From contig CAZYUA010000022.1 of the NCBI GenBank assembly GCA_964650525.1, forward strand, positions 1 to 64,000: 64,000 nt of DNA. The letters are read 5' to 3'. The notes below the pieces were generated by a model. It was not told the DNA's origin and searched no databases. It saw nothing but the letters and a program-made list of their open reading frames with translations. Made by a program: the position numbers and the translations under genes. Of this stretch, positions 51,821 to 60,143 are shown in pieces. The stretch's first letter is position 1; every line of letters begins with the position of its first letter. Source of the stretch: UBA1413 sp964650525 (GTDB lineage: Bacteria > Bacteroidota > Bacteroidia > Bacteroidales > Prolixibacteraceae).

Positions 51821-54800
51821 TCAGAAACGGATCAGGAATGGGGAGTCCCCGGAAAGTTGCCTTTTGGAATCCACAGGAGCCATGTAGAAGGAGTAGTTCC
51901 AATTTCGGGCCTTCACCCGGTACTGCGGCAGGGGTTGCCCCACTTCCGACCAGGAATCATTGCCGCCAACCCCCATCTGGATCAGGTCTATGTTCAGTGA
52001 GATGGGTCCTGTTTCCACCAGTTCGTGGGTATAGACAGCCTGGTTCAGGTTCTCTTCAGTCCACGGCCATGCGCTCATGCTTAACAGGGAATCGGCCACC
52101 ACGACCAGACCCTGGCCGGCTTCGTTGGTCAGGGCCATCCACCGGACGTCCAGGCGGTTACCGTTTTCCTGGGGCATAACATAAGGTTCGATGAATTCAG
52201 AAATGGGCAGCGAATAGATCCCGGCATGGAACCCGTGGTACCGGTCGGTGTAATTCTCCAGGAGACCCCGCCCATACCAGGTAATCTGCCGGTAAGCACT
52301 GTCAATGGCACACTGCATGCCCACCTTGGGAATGTCAGGAAGGGAAGGATCGGCATCCAGCCTGAAAGAAACCTTGAGGGTCCCCTTCCCGTTCAGGAAA
52401 TATTCCACCACTGCCGTTGCCCGATCCCCGATCAGGCGATAGCGGCTTACGACATGGACGACCCCATCCGGCAACAAGTCAACCGAACATTGTATCAGGG
52501 AAGGTACAACCCGGTACCAATCTGCCAGAATCAAGTCAGACTTCCAGCCGCGCCGGTCATTATCGGTCAGCGGACGGGTGAAATCGGGTAGCAGGGAGGC
52601 GGTCACCAACTCCCTGCCTTTAAACATCCAGGAGGAGAGCGATCCTGTTTCCCTGCTGAAAACCCACTGAAATCCTGCCCCCACAACCCGGATGAGATTT
52701 TCCTCTTCCTTGATCGAAAGAGCAGGAAACGGCCGGGAATATTCCTTCTTCTGTACCAGCCCAGTCAGGGGGAACTGGTCTGAAGCGACCAGATGCCCCT
52801 TCTCAGCCCAGGGAAGTGCTTTGCCGAGCTTAAACTTTATATTCAGGAGATACTCTTTATCGTTCTTTAATAAAGGCATATATGATTTCAGAGATATGAT
52901 AGTATCCTTGCCTGGTGCCAGGGAAATGACGGGCAAATCGCGCTGTAGTACCGGAAAGCCGTTTTCTAACAGCTCGAGCACAGGAACGTATTCACCGAGC
53001 GACTTTACCGCATGGCGGTTAACAATTCTGACAGTCAACTCCTCGTGGTCAGTCATTGTGCAGGAGACAGGCTGGTACACCCATTTGCACTCGTAAAGGG
53101 CGGCTTTCGGCCTTCCGTCGGAAGCTACAATGCCGTTGATACAGAAATTTCCGTCGTGCACCTGTTCACCGAAGTCACCACCATACGCATAGTAGCTCTT
53201 ACCCGACGGATTGGTTCTAAGGATCCCCTGGTCTTTATAATCCCAGATGCATCCCCCGATGATGCGTGGCAAAGACCTGAAAACATCCCAGAAGTCTTTC
53301 ATATTTCCGGTTGAATTGCCCATCGAATGGGCATATTCCACAAAAAGGACAGGCCGGTTATCGCCGGGTTGGTTCACCAGCAGTTCGGGTGTGAAGATTC
53401 CGGGATAAAACCGGCTTACGATATCCACATAGTACTGGTCGACCGGGTTTTGGATCCTGTGGGAGTGGTCAGGGGGGTACCCTGGATCTCCGGGGGCGAG
53501 GTAGCCTGATTTCCCGGGCGATCCCTGGGCAGGTTCGTAGTGCACTGGCCGTGTGATGTCGAAATCGTGGACCCAGCCGGCCATCGCAGCATGGTTGGGT
53601 CCGCTGCCGGCTTCATTTCCCAGACTCCAGATGATCACTGAAGGATGGTTTTTATCCCGCATCACCATACGGGTCACCCGCTCCATGAAAGCAGGCGTCC
53701 ACTCCGGCTTGTTGCTCAGCAACCCTCCGGTGCCATGGGTCTCATGATTCGCTTCGTCAATCACCAGGATCCCATATTCGTCGCATACGTCATAAAACCA
53801 AGGATCGTTGGGATAATGAGCTGTCCGGATACAATTAAAATTGAACTGCCTGATCTGCCTGACATCCTTCAGAATATCACTGCGGGAGAGGGCTTTACCT
53901 TTTACCGGATCGTGGTCGTGCCGGTTTACCCCGTAGAGGTAAGTCTCCCGCCCGTTGATCAGCAGTTTGCCGGTGACCGGAGAAAAACCGATACTCCGGA
54001 AGCCCACCTTACAACTTCTGGCCTCCAGGACACTTCCCCCGCCATCTTCCAGCCACATCACCAGGGTGTAGAGATAGGGATCCTCATCGCTCCATTTGCG
54101 GGGACCGGCCACCCCGGCCTCGATCAGTCCGAATTTCACCTTGTCAAGCCGCGGGTGTGCTTCGTTGACGATTTCTTCCACCGGTTTCACCAGACATTCT
54201 TTAAACAGGGGATTCTTTTCCCTGTCATACAACTGGACTTTCAGGTGATAACCCTTCAGGGGGGTACCGGTAAGATTCCGGATGGAAGGACGGAGACTGA
54301 ATACAGCATCGTTGAAGTTGCTGTCGAGGGTCGTCTGGTAAAAGAAATCGTAAATCATGGCTTTGGGTTCTGCCATCAGCATCACCTCCCTGTGGATGCC
54401 GCTCATGCGCCAGTGATCCTGGTCTTCGAGATACGAAGCATCACTCCAGCGAATTACCTGCACCGACATCAGGTTCTCCCCCTGCCTGACATAGGGGGTG
54501 ATGTTAAATTCGGACGGCAGACAGCTATCTTCGCCATATCCCAGAAAACGTCCGTTCACCCATACCCGGAAGGCAGAGCTCACTCCTCCGAAATGGAGGG
54601 TGATGTTCAACCCTTCCCATTCCGGAGGAAGGGTAAAAACCCGCTGATACGAACCCACCCCGTTATAATCGTCGGGGACGTAGGGGGGATTTACCGGGCG
54701 GAAGGGGTACACAGCACTTTTGTATATGGGAATATCGTATCCTTTAAGTTCCCAATTCGAAGGAACTTCAATAACCTCCCAACCGGAAACCCGGGAATTG

Positions 54801-55165
54801 AAAAAGCTGTCGGGAGCGGCTGCAGGATTGGGGGAATACCGGAAATCCCAGGGTCCGTTTAAAAAAAGCACCCTCCCCGATTTGTCCCGGTCGCCCTCCT
54901 GAGCTGACTCAGGGGTTGGAAAAGAATAAGAAGTAGCACGGGCAGGCTCCCGGTTGATGGAGGTAACCAGGGGCTCTTCCCAGGGAACGGGATGGTAAAT
55001 CTGAGGCGCTTCCGGGATACCTGCCGGCTCACCGGTGACTGTCTGGGCACTTGCAATTGACTGGAACAAAAGGAGTGACAATCCGATTGCAGCCAGCCGC
55101 CCGGCACATCCTTTCAACCTGTGGTTGTCAAGGAAAAAATTCCGTATCATCATCATCGTAAACAT
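51821..55165 (-). CDS. GH2 beta-galactosidase (LacZ-type), secreted
   Basis: The 1114-residue protein has an N-terminal signal region (about 1-41, ending SIASAQ). LacZ-like domains follow: jelly roll (about 95-260; LNGPWDFRYSP, VPSNWELKGYDIPIY), Ig-like domain, and TIM barrel with acid/base Glu in IIWSLGNEAGSG and nucleophile Glu in VLFVEYAHSMGN. The C-terminal Bgal_small_N domain spans about 830-1100. Retaining beta-galactosidase activity is likely. It lies 19 bp after rhaT and fits removal of galactose side chains from rhamnogalacturonan or arabinogalactan. Confidence 0.92.
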   Translation of the reverse strand: MFTMMMIRNFFLDNHRLKGCAGRLAAIGLSLLLFQSIASAQTVTGEPAGIPEAPQIYHPVPWEEPLVTSINREPARATSYSFPTPESAQEGDRDKSGRVLFLNGPWDFRYSPNPAAAPDSFFNSRVSGWEVIEVPSNWELKGYDIPIYKSAVYPFRPVNPPYVPDDYNGVGSYQRVFTLPPEWEGLNITLHFGGVSSAFRVWVNGRFLGYGEDSCLPSEFNITPYVRQGENLMSVQVIRWSDASYLEDQDHWRMSGIHREVMLMAEPKAMIYDFFYQTTLDSNFNDAVFSLRPSIRNLTGTPLKGYHLKVQLYDREKNPLFKECLVKPVEEIVNEAHPRLDKVKFGLIEAGVAGPRKWSDEDPYLYTLVMWLEDGGGSVLEARSCKVGFRSIGFSPVTGKLLINGRETYLYGVNRHDHDPVKGKALSRSDILKDVRQIRQFNFNCIRTAHYPNDPWFYDVCDEYGILVIDEANHETHGTGGLLSNKPEWTPAFMERVTRMVMRDKNHPSVIIWSLGNEAGSGPNHAAMAGWVHDFDITRPVHYEPAQGSPGKSGYLAPGDPGYPPDHSHRIQNPVDQYYVDIVSRFYPGIFTPELLVNQPGDNRPVLFVEYAHSMGNSTGNMKDFWDVFRSLPRIIGGCIWDYKDQGILRTNPSGKSYYAYGGDFGEQVHDGNFCINGIVASDGRPKAALYECKWVYQPVSCTMTDHEELTVRIVNRHAVKSLGEYVPVLELLENGFPVLQRDLPVISLAPGKDTIISLKSYMPLLKNDKEYLLNIKFKLGKALPWAEKGHLVASDQFPLTGLVQKKEYSRPFPALSIKEEENLIRVVGAGFQWVFSRETGSLSSWMFKGRELVTASLLPDFTRPLTDNDRRGWKSDLILADWYRVVPSLIQCSVDLLPDGVVHVVSRYRLIGDRATAVVEYFLNGKGTLKVSFRLDADPSLPDIPKVGMQCAIDSAYRQITWYGRGLLENYTDRYHGFHAGIYSLPISEFIEPYVMPQENGNRLDVRWMALTNEAGQGLVVVADSLLSMSAWPWTEENLNQAVYTHELVETGPISLNIDLIQMGVGGNDSWSEVGQPLPQYRVKARNWNYSFYMAPVDSKRQLSGDSPFLIRF

Positions 55166-55184
55166 GTCAGACGAAAAGGTTCGT

Positions 55185-56252
55185 TCAATTGCCGGTGAGC
55201 GCCTGTTCTCCGATCAGGCTGCCCCAGGTCATAATCAGGAACGAAAGGAACAGGGTAACCAGGGCGATGACCAGGGTAAGGTAGGTCTTCCCGGAAACCT
55301 GTTTCCACTCTTTCATGATCACTCCTATCCCGTAGCTGAAGAAAATAAGCATGGACATGTGCAATACCCAGCTTATAAACTGGAAGTTACCCATGCGTAC
55401 ATGCCCGATACCGTAAAAGAAAAACTGGGCACACCAGAGGGTGCCTGCGAGGGCTGACCAGAGTCCATCCCTGAGCCTTACTGCCAGGGGGATGCCGCTC
55501 CGGCCGGTAAATTCAACCAGCGTCTTCTGCCGGATGCCCAGTACCAGGAACCAGATAAGGTTGGTGACAAAACAACCGGATGTGGAAACGATCATTTTGG
55601 CATTTCCCTCGAAATGCCCGGCTCCCTGCTGGGCAGCGATATCAGCGATAGGTTGGCCGGATTCGAGCGACAGGTTGAAGACGGCTGACAAGATGCCACC
55701 GATGATGGCCAGGACCAGCCCGGCACCCATTCTGAAATTCGTTTCACCGCCCCCCCGGGTTCTGAGGTCTTTCTCCTTCCTGAAACCTGCCCACCCGCAA
55801 AGAGCCACCCCCACGACTGACAGGAGCATTCCCGCAGCCACAATTCCACTCCCGGCTCTGGAGAAATAGGGAACCAGCGTTCCGTTGAGTACCAATGGAG
55901 TCAGGGTGCCTAAAACCGCGGATATCCCTATCGAAATGGTATAGGTGAGGGAATACCCTATATGCCGGATGGCAAATCCGAACGACATTCCTCCGAAACC
56001 ATAAACCATACCCAGGAGGAAAGCCCCCAGAACCACTTTTGCAGGAGCCTGAGCCAGAATGCCGAAGAAACCCGGAACCGTAAGATAACCGATGATCAGA
56101 GGCATCAGTATCCATGCAAAAAAGGCCTGAACCAGCCAGAAAGTATTCCAGGACCAGGATTTGATCTTTTGAGAGGGAGTATAGCAGGAAGAGGCAGCTA
56201 TACCTCCCAAAGCGTGATAAAAAGTACCTAATACGGGGCTGGGAGAGATCAT
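55185..56252 (-). CDS. rhaT: L-rhamnose:proton symporter RhaT
   Basis: The 355-residue inner-membrane protein has about ten transmembrane helices. RhaT-family motifs include FYHALGGIAASSCYTPSQKIKSWSWNTFWLVQ, shown here as the blocks HALGGIAASS and WSWNTFWLVQ. Also seen are VYGFGGMSFGFAIRHIGYSL and WALAGTLWCAQFFFYGIGH-like segments. It imports L-rhamnose with H+. It sits between rhaM and the GH2 gene; the outer-membrane route for rhamnose is not encoded in this operon. Confidence 0.93.
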   Translation of the reverse strand: MISPSPVLGTFYHALGGIAASSCYTPSQKIKSWSWNTFWLVQAFFAWILMPLIIGYLTVPGFFGILAQAPAKVVLGAFLLGMVYGFGGMSFGFAIRHIGYSLTYTISIGISAVLGTLTPLVLNGTLVPYFSRAGSGIVAAGMLLSVVGVALCGWAGFRKEKDLRTRGGGETNFRMGAGLVLAIIGGILSAVFNLSLESGQPIADIAAQQGAGHFEGNAKMIVSTSGCFVTNLIWFLVLGIRQKTLVEFTGRSGIPLAVRLRDGLWSALAGTLWCAQFFFYGIGHVRMGNFQFISWVLHMSMLIFFSYGIGVIMKEWKQVSGKTYLTLVIALVTLFLSFLIMTWGSLIGEQALTGN

Positions 56253-56396
56253 ATTAGCAATTATTTAAAACCATTGTTCAAATGAATCATTCCGGAACAC
56301 ACTTTTCAGGGCTATTACTCCAAACCGTTCAGGAGACCAGATGAGCAAACCGCAGAAAAGGAAAAGGTTCAGGAGCCTGTGGAGATCATTCAGAGG

Positions 56397-56720
56397 TTAC
56401 TCCAGGTAAAAGATCTCTTCCATGCCAGCCCAAAACTCTCCGGGTTGCCGGTCGGGGCAGGGCTCCATCAGGGGTTTCACCAGGTCCCACCACCGTTGAG
56501 TCTCCGGATGTGCGGCCATTCTGGCCATATCCGCATCAAAATTTTCTCCGGTATATTCGAAATAGGCAAAGAGATGGATTCCCCGGCACCAGATGGAATA
56601 ACGTGATAAGTGGCACTCCCGGATCATTTCTTTCACGCCGGGCCAAACGTTCGCATGGTATCCGATATACGCGGCTGCGCCTTCCGGCTTTAACCGGATC
56701 ATCTGTCCGAATCGTCTCAT
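56397..56720 (-). CDS. rhaM: L-rhamnose mutarotase RhaM
   Basis: The 107-residue enzyme interconverts the alpha and beta anomers of L-rhamnose. The active-site residues of E. coli RhaM are conserved at the same numbers: Y18, H22 (YHANVWPGV) and Y41 (SRYSIW), with a WW pair at 77-78. Its ATG overlaps the stop of the upstream URO-D-family gene as ATGA, implying translational coupling. RhaT follows after 144 bp. Confidence 0.94.
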   Translation of the reverse strand: MRRFGQMIRLKPEGAAAYIGYHANVWPGVKEMIRECHLSRYSIWCRGIHLFAYFEYTGENFDADMARMAAHPETQRWWDLVKPLMEPCPDRQPGEFWAGMEEIFYLE

Positions 56721-57769
56721 AGGTTTGTCCTGTTAATCGTGTTAAACATCGCCTCAATATTGGCAGGAGGAATATCGGGCAGGATGGCTTCATGGCTGGG
56801 GGAAAAAACAAGCCCTGTGGGGAAGATTTCCCGAAGTTCATTAACCTTTGAGGTGACCTGAGCCGGTGTACCGCTGACAAGCAGGTACTGGGCATCGACG
56901 CCTCCGCAGAAGGCCACTTCATTTCCGAAGCTGGTATTCAGGGTCAGGGCATCCATATCGCTCGCCAAAGCCTGGATCGGGTGGATGATATCTGCTCCCA
57001 GCTGTGCCAGGTCGCGGATCAGAGGATGGATAGACCCGCAGGAGTGGTGCATGACGGTAAGGCCGTAACTTTTAGCTTGTTCAATCAGCACCCGAGTGCC
57101 GGGAAAAACATAGGTACGGAGGGATTCAGGGTCTACCATTAATCCGTTTTGACTTCCGAAATCGTTCCCGATTAATACAGCATCCAGGCAGCCCTTGGTA
57201 GCTTCATAGTAAATCTCGTTGGCCTTCAGGTAAAAAGCCGTGATCCGGTCAATGACGGCACGAAACATCTCCGGGTTCATCATCAGGGTAACCAGGGCGG
57301 TTTCCATTCCAAATGCGGAACAGGCATCCTGGAAGTGGGCGCTCCACAACACCCCCATCCTCACCGTGCGGTCCCCGACTGCACGGGCCATCTGCCGGGA
57401 AGTCTCACGATCCAGGTATCGGGCCGGATCAGGCCAGGGAAACTTCTCCACATCAGCCGGATCCTGATAATCCTCAAAAAAACCGGGAGCCGTCAGAGTC
57501 CGCTCATCAGGAGTGTCGCGGTGCCTGTTCTTGGCAAAATTGAATGCACAGGCAATATGGTTGGAAGGAGGAAAATGGTAGGGCACCTCCAAAGGGACAA
57601 TGTCATCATCAAGCAACCTTTTCAGGGCTTCCGGGGACGTAACGCCGAAATGACGGAACAGCCCCGGCAGAGCAGCCGGCACCGGCATTCCCAGCCATGA
57701 GGCAGGCCTGTCAACCGGCAGATAGTGTATCGTCGACAGGAATCGGTCTTTATGGTTCATCTTTTTCAT
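56717..57769 (-). CDS. URO-D superfamily protein (corrinoid methyltransferase-like), variant 2, coupled to rhaM
   Basis: The 350-residue protein has the URO-D/MtaA fold (VLIGNDFGSQNG, VDPESLRTYVFP). H242 and C244 lie in MHHSCGS and C288 lies in AFCGGVD, the H-x-C...C zinc set of MtaA/MtbA/CmuA methyltransferases. The residues of true uroporphyrinogen decarboxylase are absent. It is the first gene of the rhamnose operon and overlaps rhaM by 4 bp. A demethylase role on O-methylated sugars or another methyl donor is possible, but no corrinoid protein or methylcobamide partner is encoded nearby. Confidence 0.8.
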   Translation of the reverse strand: MKKMNHKDRFLSTIHYLPVDRPASWLGMPVPAALPGLFRHFGVTSPEALKRLLDDDIVPLEVPYHFPPSNHIACAFNFAKNRHRDTPDERTLTAPGFFEDYQDPADVEKFPWPDPARYLDRETSRQMARAVGDRTVRMGVLWSAHFQDACSAFGMETALVTLMMNPEMFRAVIDRITAFYLKANEIYYEATKGCLDAVLIGNDFGSQNGLMVDPESLRTYVFPGTRVLIEQAKSYGLTVMHHSCGSIHPLIRDLAQLGADIIHPIQALASDMDALTLNTSFGNEVAFCGGVDAQYLLVSGTPAQVTSKVNELREIFPTGLVFSPSHEAILPDIPPANIEAMFNTINRTNL

Positions 57770-57850
57770 CGCAGCATCCCTTCCATTTCCGATTTTTTAC
57801 TTTTATCCACACGGTAACCATTCACCTTCCGATGGAAAAATGCATAGAAA

Positions 57851-57928
57851 TGTAATCGTTTTCAATGATTAAAAATCTGATAAATAATATGTTGTTCTTT
57901 TAAAGGAGGAGATTGGATTGTAATCGTT
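57851..57928. repeat. Two copies of TGTAATCGTT in the rhamnose/GH127 divergent region
   Basis: The identical 10-mer TGTAATCGTT occurs at 57851-57860 and 57919-57928, 68 bp apart, in the 245-bp gap between the divergent operons. Around the first copy TAATC and GATTA form an inverted pair. The upstream position and repetition suggest a regulator site; no regulator gene is adjacent. Confidence 0.5.
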
Positions 57929-57931
57929 AAT

Positions 57932-57963
57932 CTTGCAATTATAATTTTAATCCTTTATACTTG
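57932..57963 (+). promoter_or_regulatory. Promoter of the GH127 gene
   Basis: CTTG (57932-57935), a 20-bp spacer and TATACTTG (57956-57963) fit TTTG-N19..21-TAnnTTTG with one mismatch in each box. The expected start point is near 57970, about 45 bp before the GH127 ATG. Confidence 0.55.
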
Positions 57964-57971
57964 CAAATATA
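57964..57971 (-). promoter_or_regulatory. Back-to-back -7 box for the rhamnose operon
   Basis: The minus strand reads TATATTTG, an exact TAnnTTTG match, directly abutting the plus-strand box TATACTTG. Together 57956-57971 form a 16-bp near-palindrome with one mismatch. It may serve two divergent promoters or be an operator. No -33 TTTG was found for the minus side. Confidence 0.4.
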
Positions 57972-58014
57972 ATCAACTGTTTCTAACCGGTTCTACAGGG
58001 TTCACCTAAAACCA

Positions 58015-60048
58015 ATGATTATGAGAACAAGATGCCTGATGACATTCCTGTTTACCTTCTTTTTTTTGACGGCTCCGGGGCAGGAGAAAGCGCTGGTCCA
58101 TACGGGAAACAGCCCTTATGCCCGGCTAAGCGGGTTCGACATGGGGCAGACAGTCTGGTCTGAAGGTTTCTGGGGTGAGCGCTTCGAAGTATGCCGCACT
58201 TCAGCGGTACCGGGAATCTGGAATACCTATCGGGCCGATGAAATCAGCCACGCAATAAAGAACTTTGAGATTGCCGCGGGGCTGGATACAGGTGAACATC
58301 AAGGCCCTCCCTTCCACGACGGCGACTTTTACAAGGTACTGGAGGCCATGGCCGGGTTATATGCCCTTACACACGATCCGGTGGTAGACTCCCTAATGGA
58401 TTATTCAATTGGCATTATTACCAGGGCTCAGCGGAAGGATGGATATATCCACACACCAGTCATCATCGATCAGATCAACCATCCGGGCAGGAACAGCGAA
58501 TTCCGGGAACGGCTCAATTTTGAAACCTATAATCTGGGACACCTGATGACAGCGGCCTGTGTCCACTACAGGGCTACAGGAAAACGGACCCTGTTGGATG
58601 CAGCCATCAGGGCCACCGATTTTCTATGCCGGTTTTATGAAAGTTCCACACCGGAACTGGCCCGGAATGCCATCTGTCCTTCGCATTATATGGGGGTTAC
58701 AGAGATGTACCGTACCACAGGGAATCCGGAATATCTTGCGCTGGCTGCCAACTTGATCGATATCCGGGGGATGGTGGCTGAGGGCACCGACGATAATCAG
58801 GATCGCATTCCGTTCCGGCAGCAGACCAATGCCATGGGGCATGCTGTCAGGGCTAATTATTTGTATGCCGGGGTCGCCGATGTGTATGCCGAGACGGGCG
58901 ACACCAGCCTGATGAAGGTGCTGAACCTGGTGTGGAACGATGTCACCGGCAGCAAACTAGCCATCACCGGAGCCTGCGGAGCACTCTACGACGGGGTATC
59001 ACCCGACGGAACCTCTTATCGTCCGCCGGAGATCCAGAAAACCCATCAGGCTTATGGCCGTGCGTATCAGCTACCCAATATCACAGCCCACAATGAATCG
59101 TGCGCCAACATTGGCAACCTGCTGTGGAACTACCGGATGTTACAGATCACCGGTGACGCCCGGTACGGGGATATCCTGGAACAAAGCCTTTACAACAGTA
59201 TCCTGGCAGGTATCAGTCTCGACGGCAAACGGTTCTTTTATACAAATCCGCTTCGTACCGACGGCGATTTCCCCTACACGCTCCGGTGGAAAAAAGAGAG
59301 GGAAGAATACATTTCATTCTCCAACTGCTGCCCTCCCAACACCGTCCGGACCATGACCGAAATCGCCCAGTATGCCTATTCCCGTTCGGGCGAAGGCATT
59401 TGGGTAAACCTTTACGGCAGCAACCGGTTATCTTCAACCCTGACAGAAGGTCAGCCGTTTATCCTCAACCAGGAAAGCGGCTATCCCTGGGATGGGAAGA
59501 TGACCTTCCGGTTTGAGAAAGTCCCCGCCGGCGAAGTCTCCCTGTTTCTGAGAATCCCTGCCTGGTGCAATAACCCGGTTTTGAAGCTGAATAAACGAAA
59601 GGTCAGGATCCTGTTGATTCCTGGAACGTATGCCGAGATCAGAAAGGTGTGGAGCGAAAAGGATGTCCTGGAACTTACACTCCCCATGGAGGTCACTCTG
59701 GTGGAGTCAAACCCGCTTTCGGAAGAGACCCGCAATCAGGTTGCCATACGGCGCGGGCCGGTCGTCTATTGTCTGGAATCAACCGACCTGCCTGAAAATG
59801 TGAAGGTCAGTGCGGTTCAGATCCCGTCGCGGATCCGGCTGAAAGCCCTCCCGTTTGTCCTTGAGGGAAGCAGCATGATCGTTCTGAAGGGAAAAGCCTT
59901 TTACGACCGTCAACCATGGAGAGGAGAACTCTACCGGCAGGTTCCGCGTGGGAAGAGTGCCAGGGTAGCAGTGCAGCTGGTTCCGTACTATGCCTGGAAC
60001 AACCGGGGAAAGTCGGAAATGACGGTGTGGTTTCCGGTACGGCGGTAA
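58015..60048 (+). CDS. GH127 beta-L-arabinofuranosidase (DUF1680), secreted
   Basis: The 677-residue protein has a signal peptide (about 1-23, ending APGQ) and an (alpha/alpha)6 barrel followed by beta-sandwich domains. The GH127 zinc site is present: E361 and C363 (HNESCAN) and C438-C439 (FSNCCPPN); in Bifidobacterium HypBA1 a Cys at this site is the nucleophile. It would release beta-L-arabinofuranose from plant glycans. It is divergent from the rhamnose operon and shares its regulatory region. ATG 58021, two codons later, is an alternative start. Confidence 0.92.
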   Translation: MIMRTRCLMTFLFTFFFLTAPGQEKALVHTGNSPYARLSGFDMGQTVWSEGFWGERFEVCRTSAVPGIWNTYRADEISHAIKNFEIAAGLDTGEHQGPPFHDGDFYKVLEAMAGLYALTHDPVVDSLMDYSIGIITRAQRKDGYIHTPVIIDQINHPGRNSEFRERLNFETYNLGHLMTAACVHYRATGKRTLLDAAIRATDFLCRFYESSTPELARNAICPSHYMGVTEMYRTTGNPEYLALAANLIDIRGMVAEGTDDNQDRIPFRQQTNAMGHAVRANYLYAGVADVYAETGDTSLMKVLNLVWNDVTGSKLAITGACGALYDGVSPDGTSYRPPEIQKTHQAYGRAYQLPNITAHNESCANIGNLLWNYRMLQITGDARYGDILEQSLYNSILAGISLDGKRFFYTNPLRTDGDFPYTLRWKKEREEYISFSNCCPPNTVRTMTEIAQYAYSRSGEGIWVNLYGSNRLSSTLTEGQPFILNQESGYPWDGKMTFRFEKVPAGEVSLFLRIPAWCNNPVLKLNKRKVRILLIPGTYAEIRKVWSEKDVLELTLPMEVTLVESNPLSEETRNQVAIRRGPVVYCLESTDLPENVKVSAVQIPSRIRLKALPFVLEGSSMIVLKGKAFYDRQPWRGELYRQVPRGKSARVAVQLVPYYAWNNRGKSEMTVWFPVRR

Positions 60049-60143
60049 CTCAAATTCCTTTCCCAACCTGGTTTCAACAAACAGCGCAGACCTTGCCGGC
60101 AGCGGGGCGTTTCCTCAGGCCTGGAAAGGGTTCTGTACCAAAA

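Noticed and set aside
53645..54862. A 405-codon plus-strand frame opposite the GH2 gene
   Set aside because: It is antisense to a complete LacZ-type enzyme with both catalytic Glu motifs; no motif of its own.
34469..57769. Annotating the two URO-D-family genes as haem-pathway uroporphyrinogen decarboxylase
   Set aside because: Both have the H-x-C motif of methyltransferase relatives and lack the N-terminal substrate residues of HemE; neither is near haem genes.
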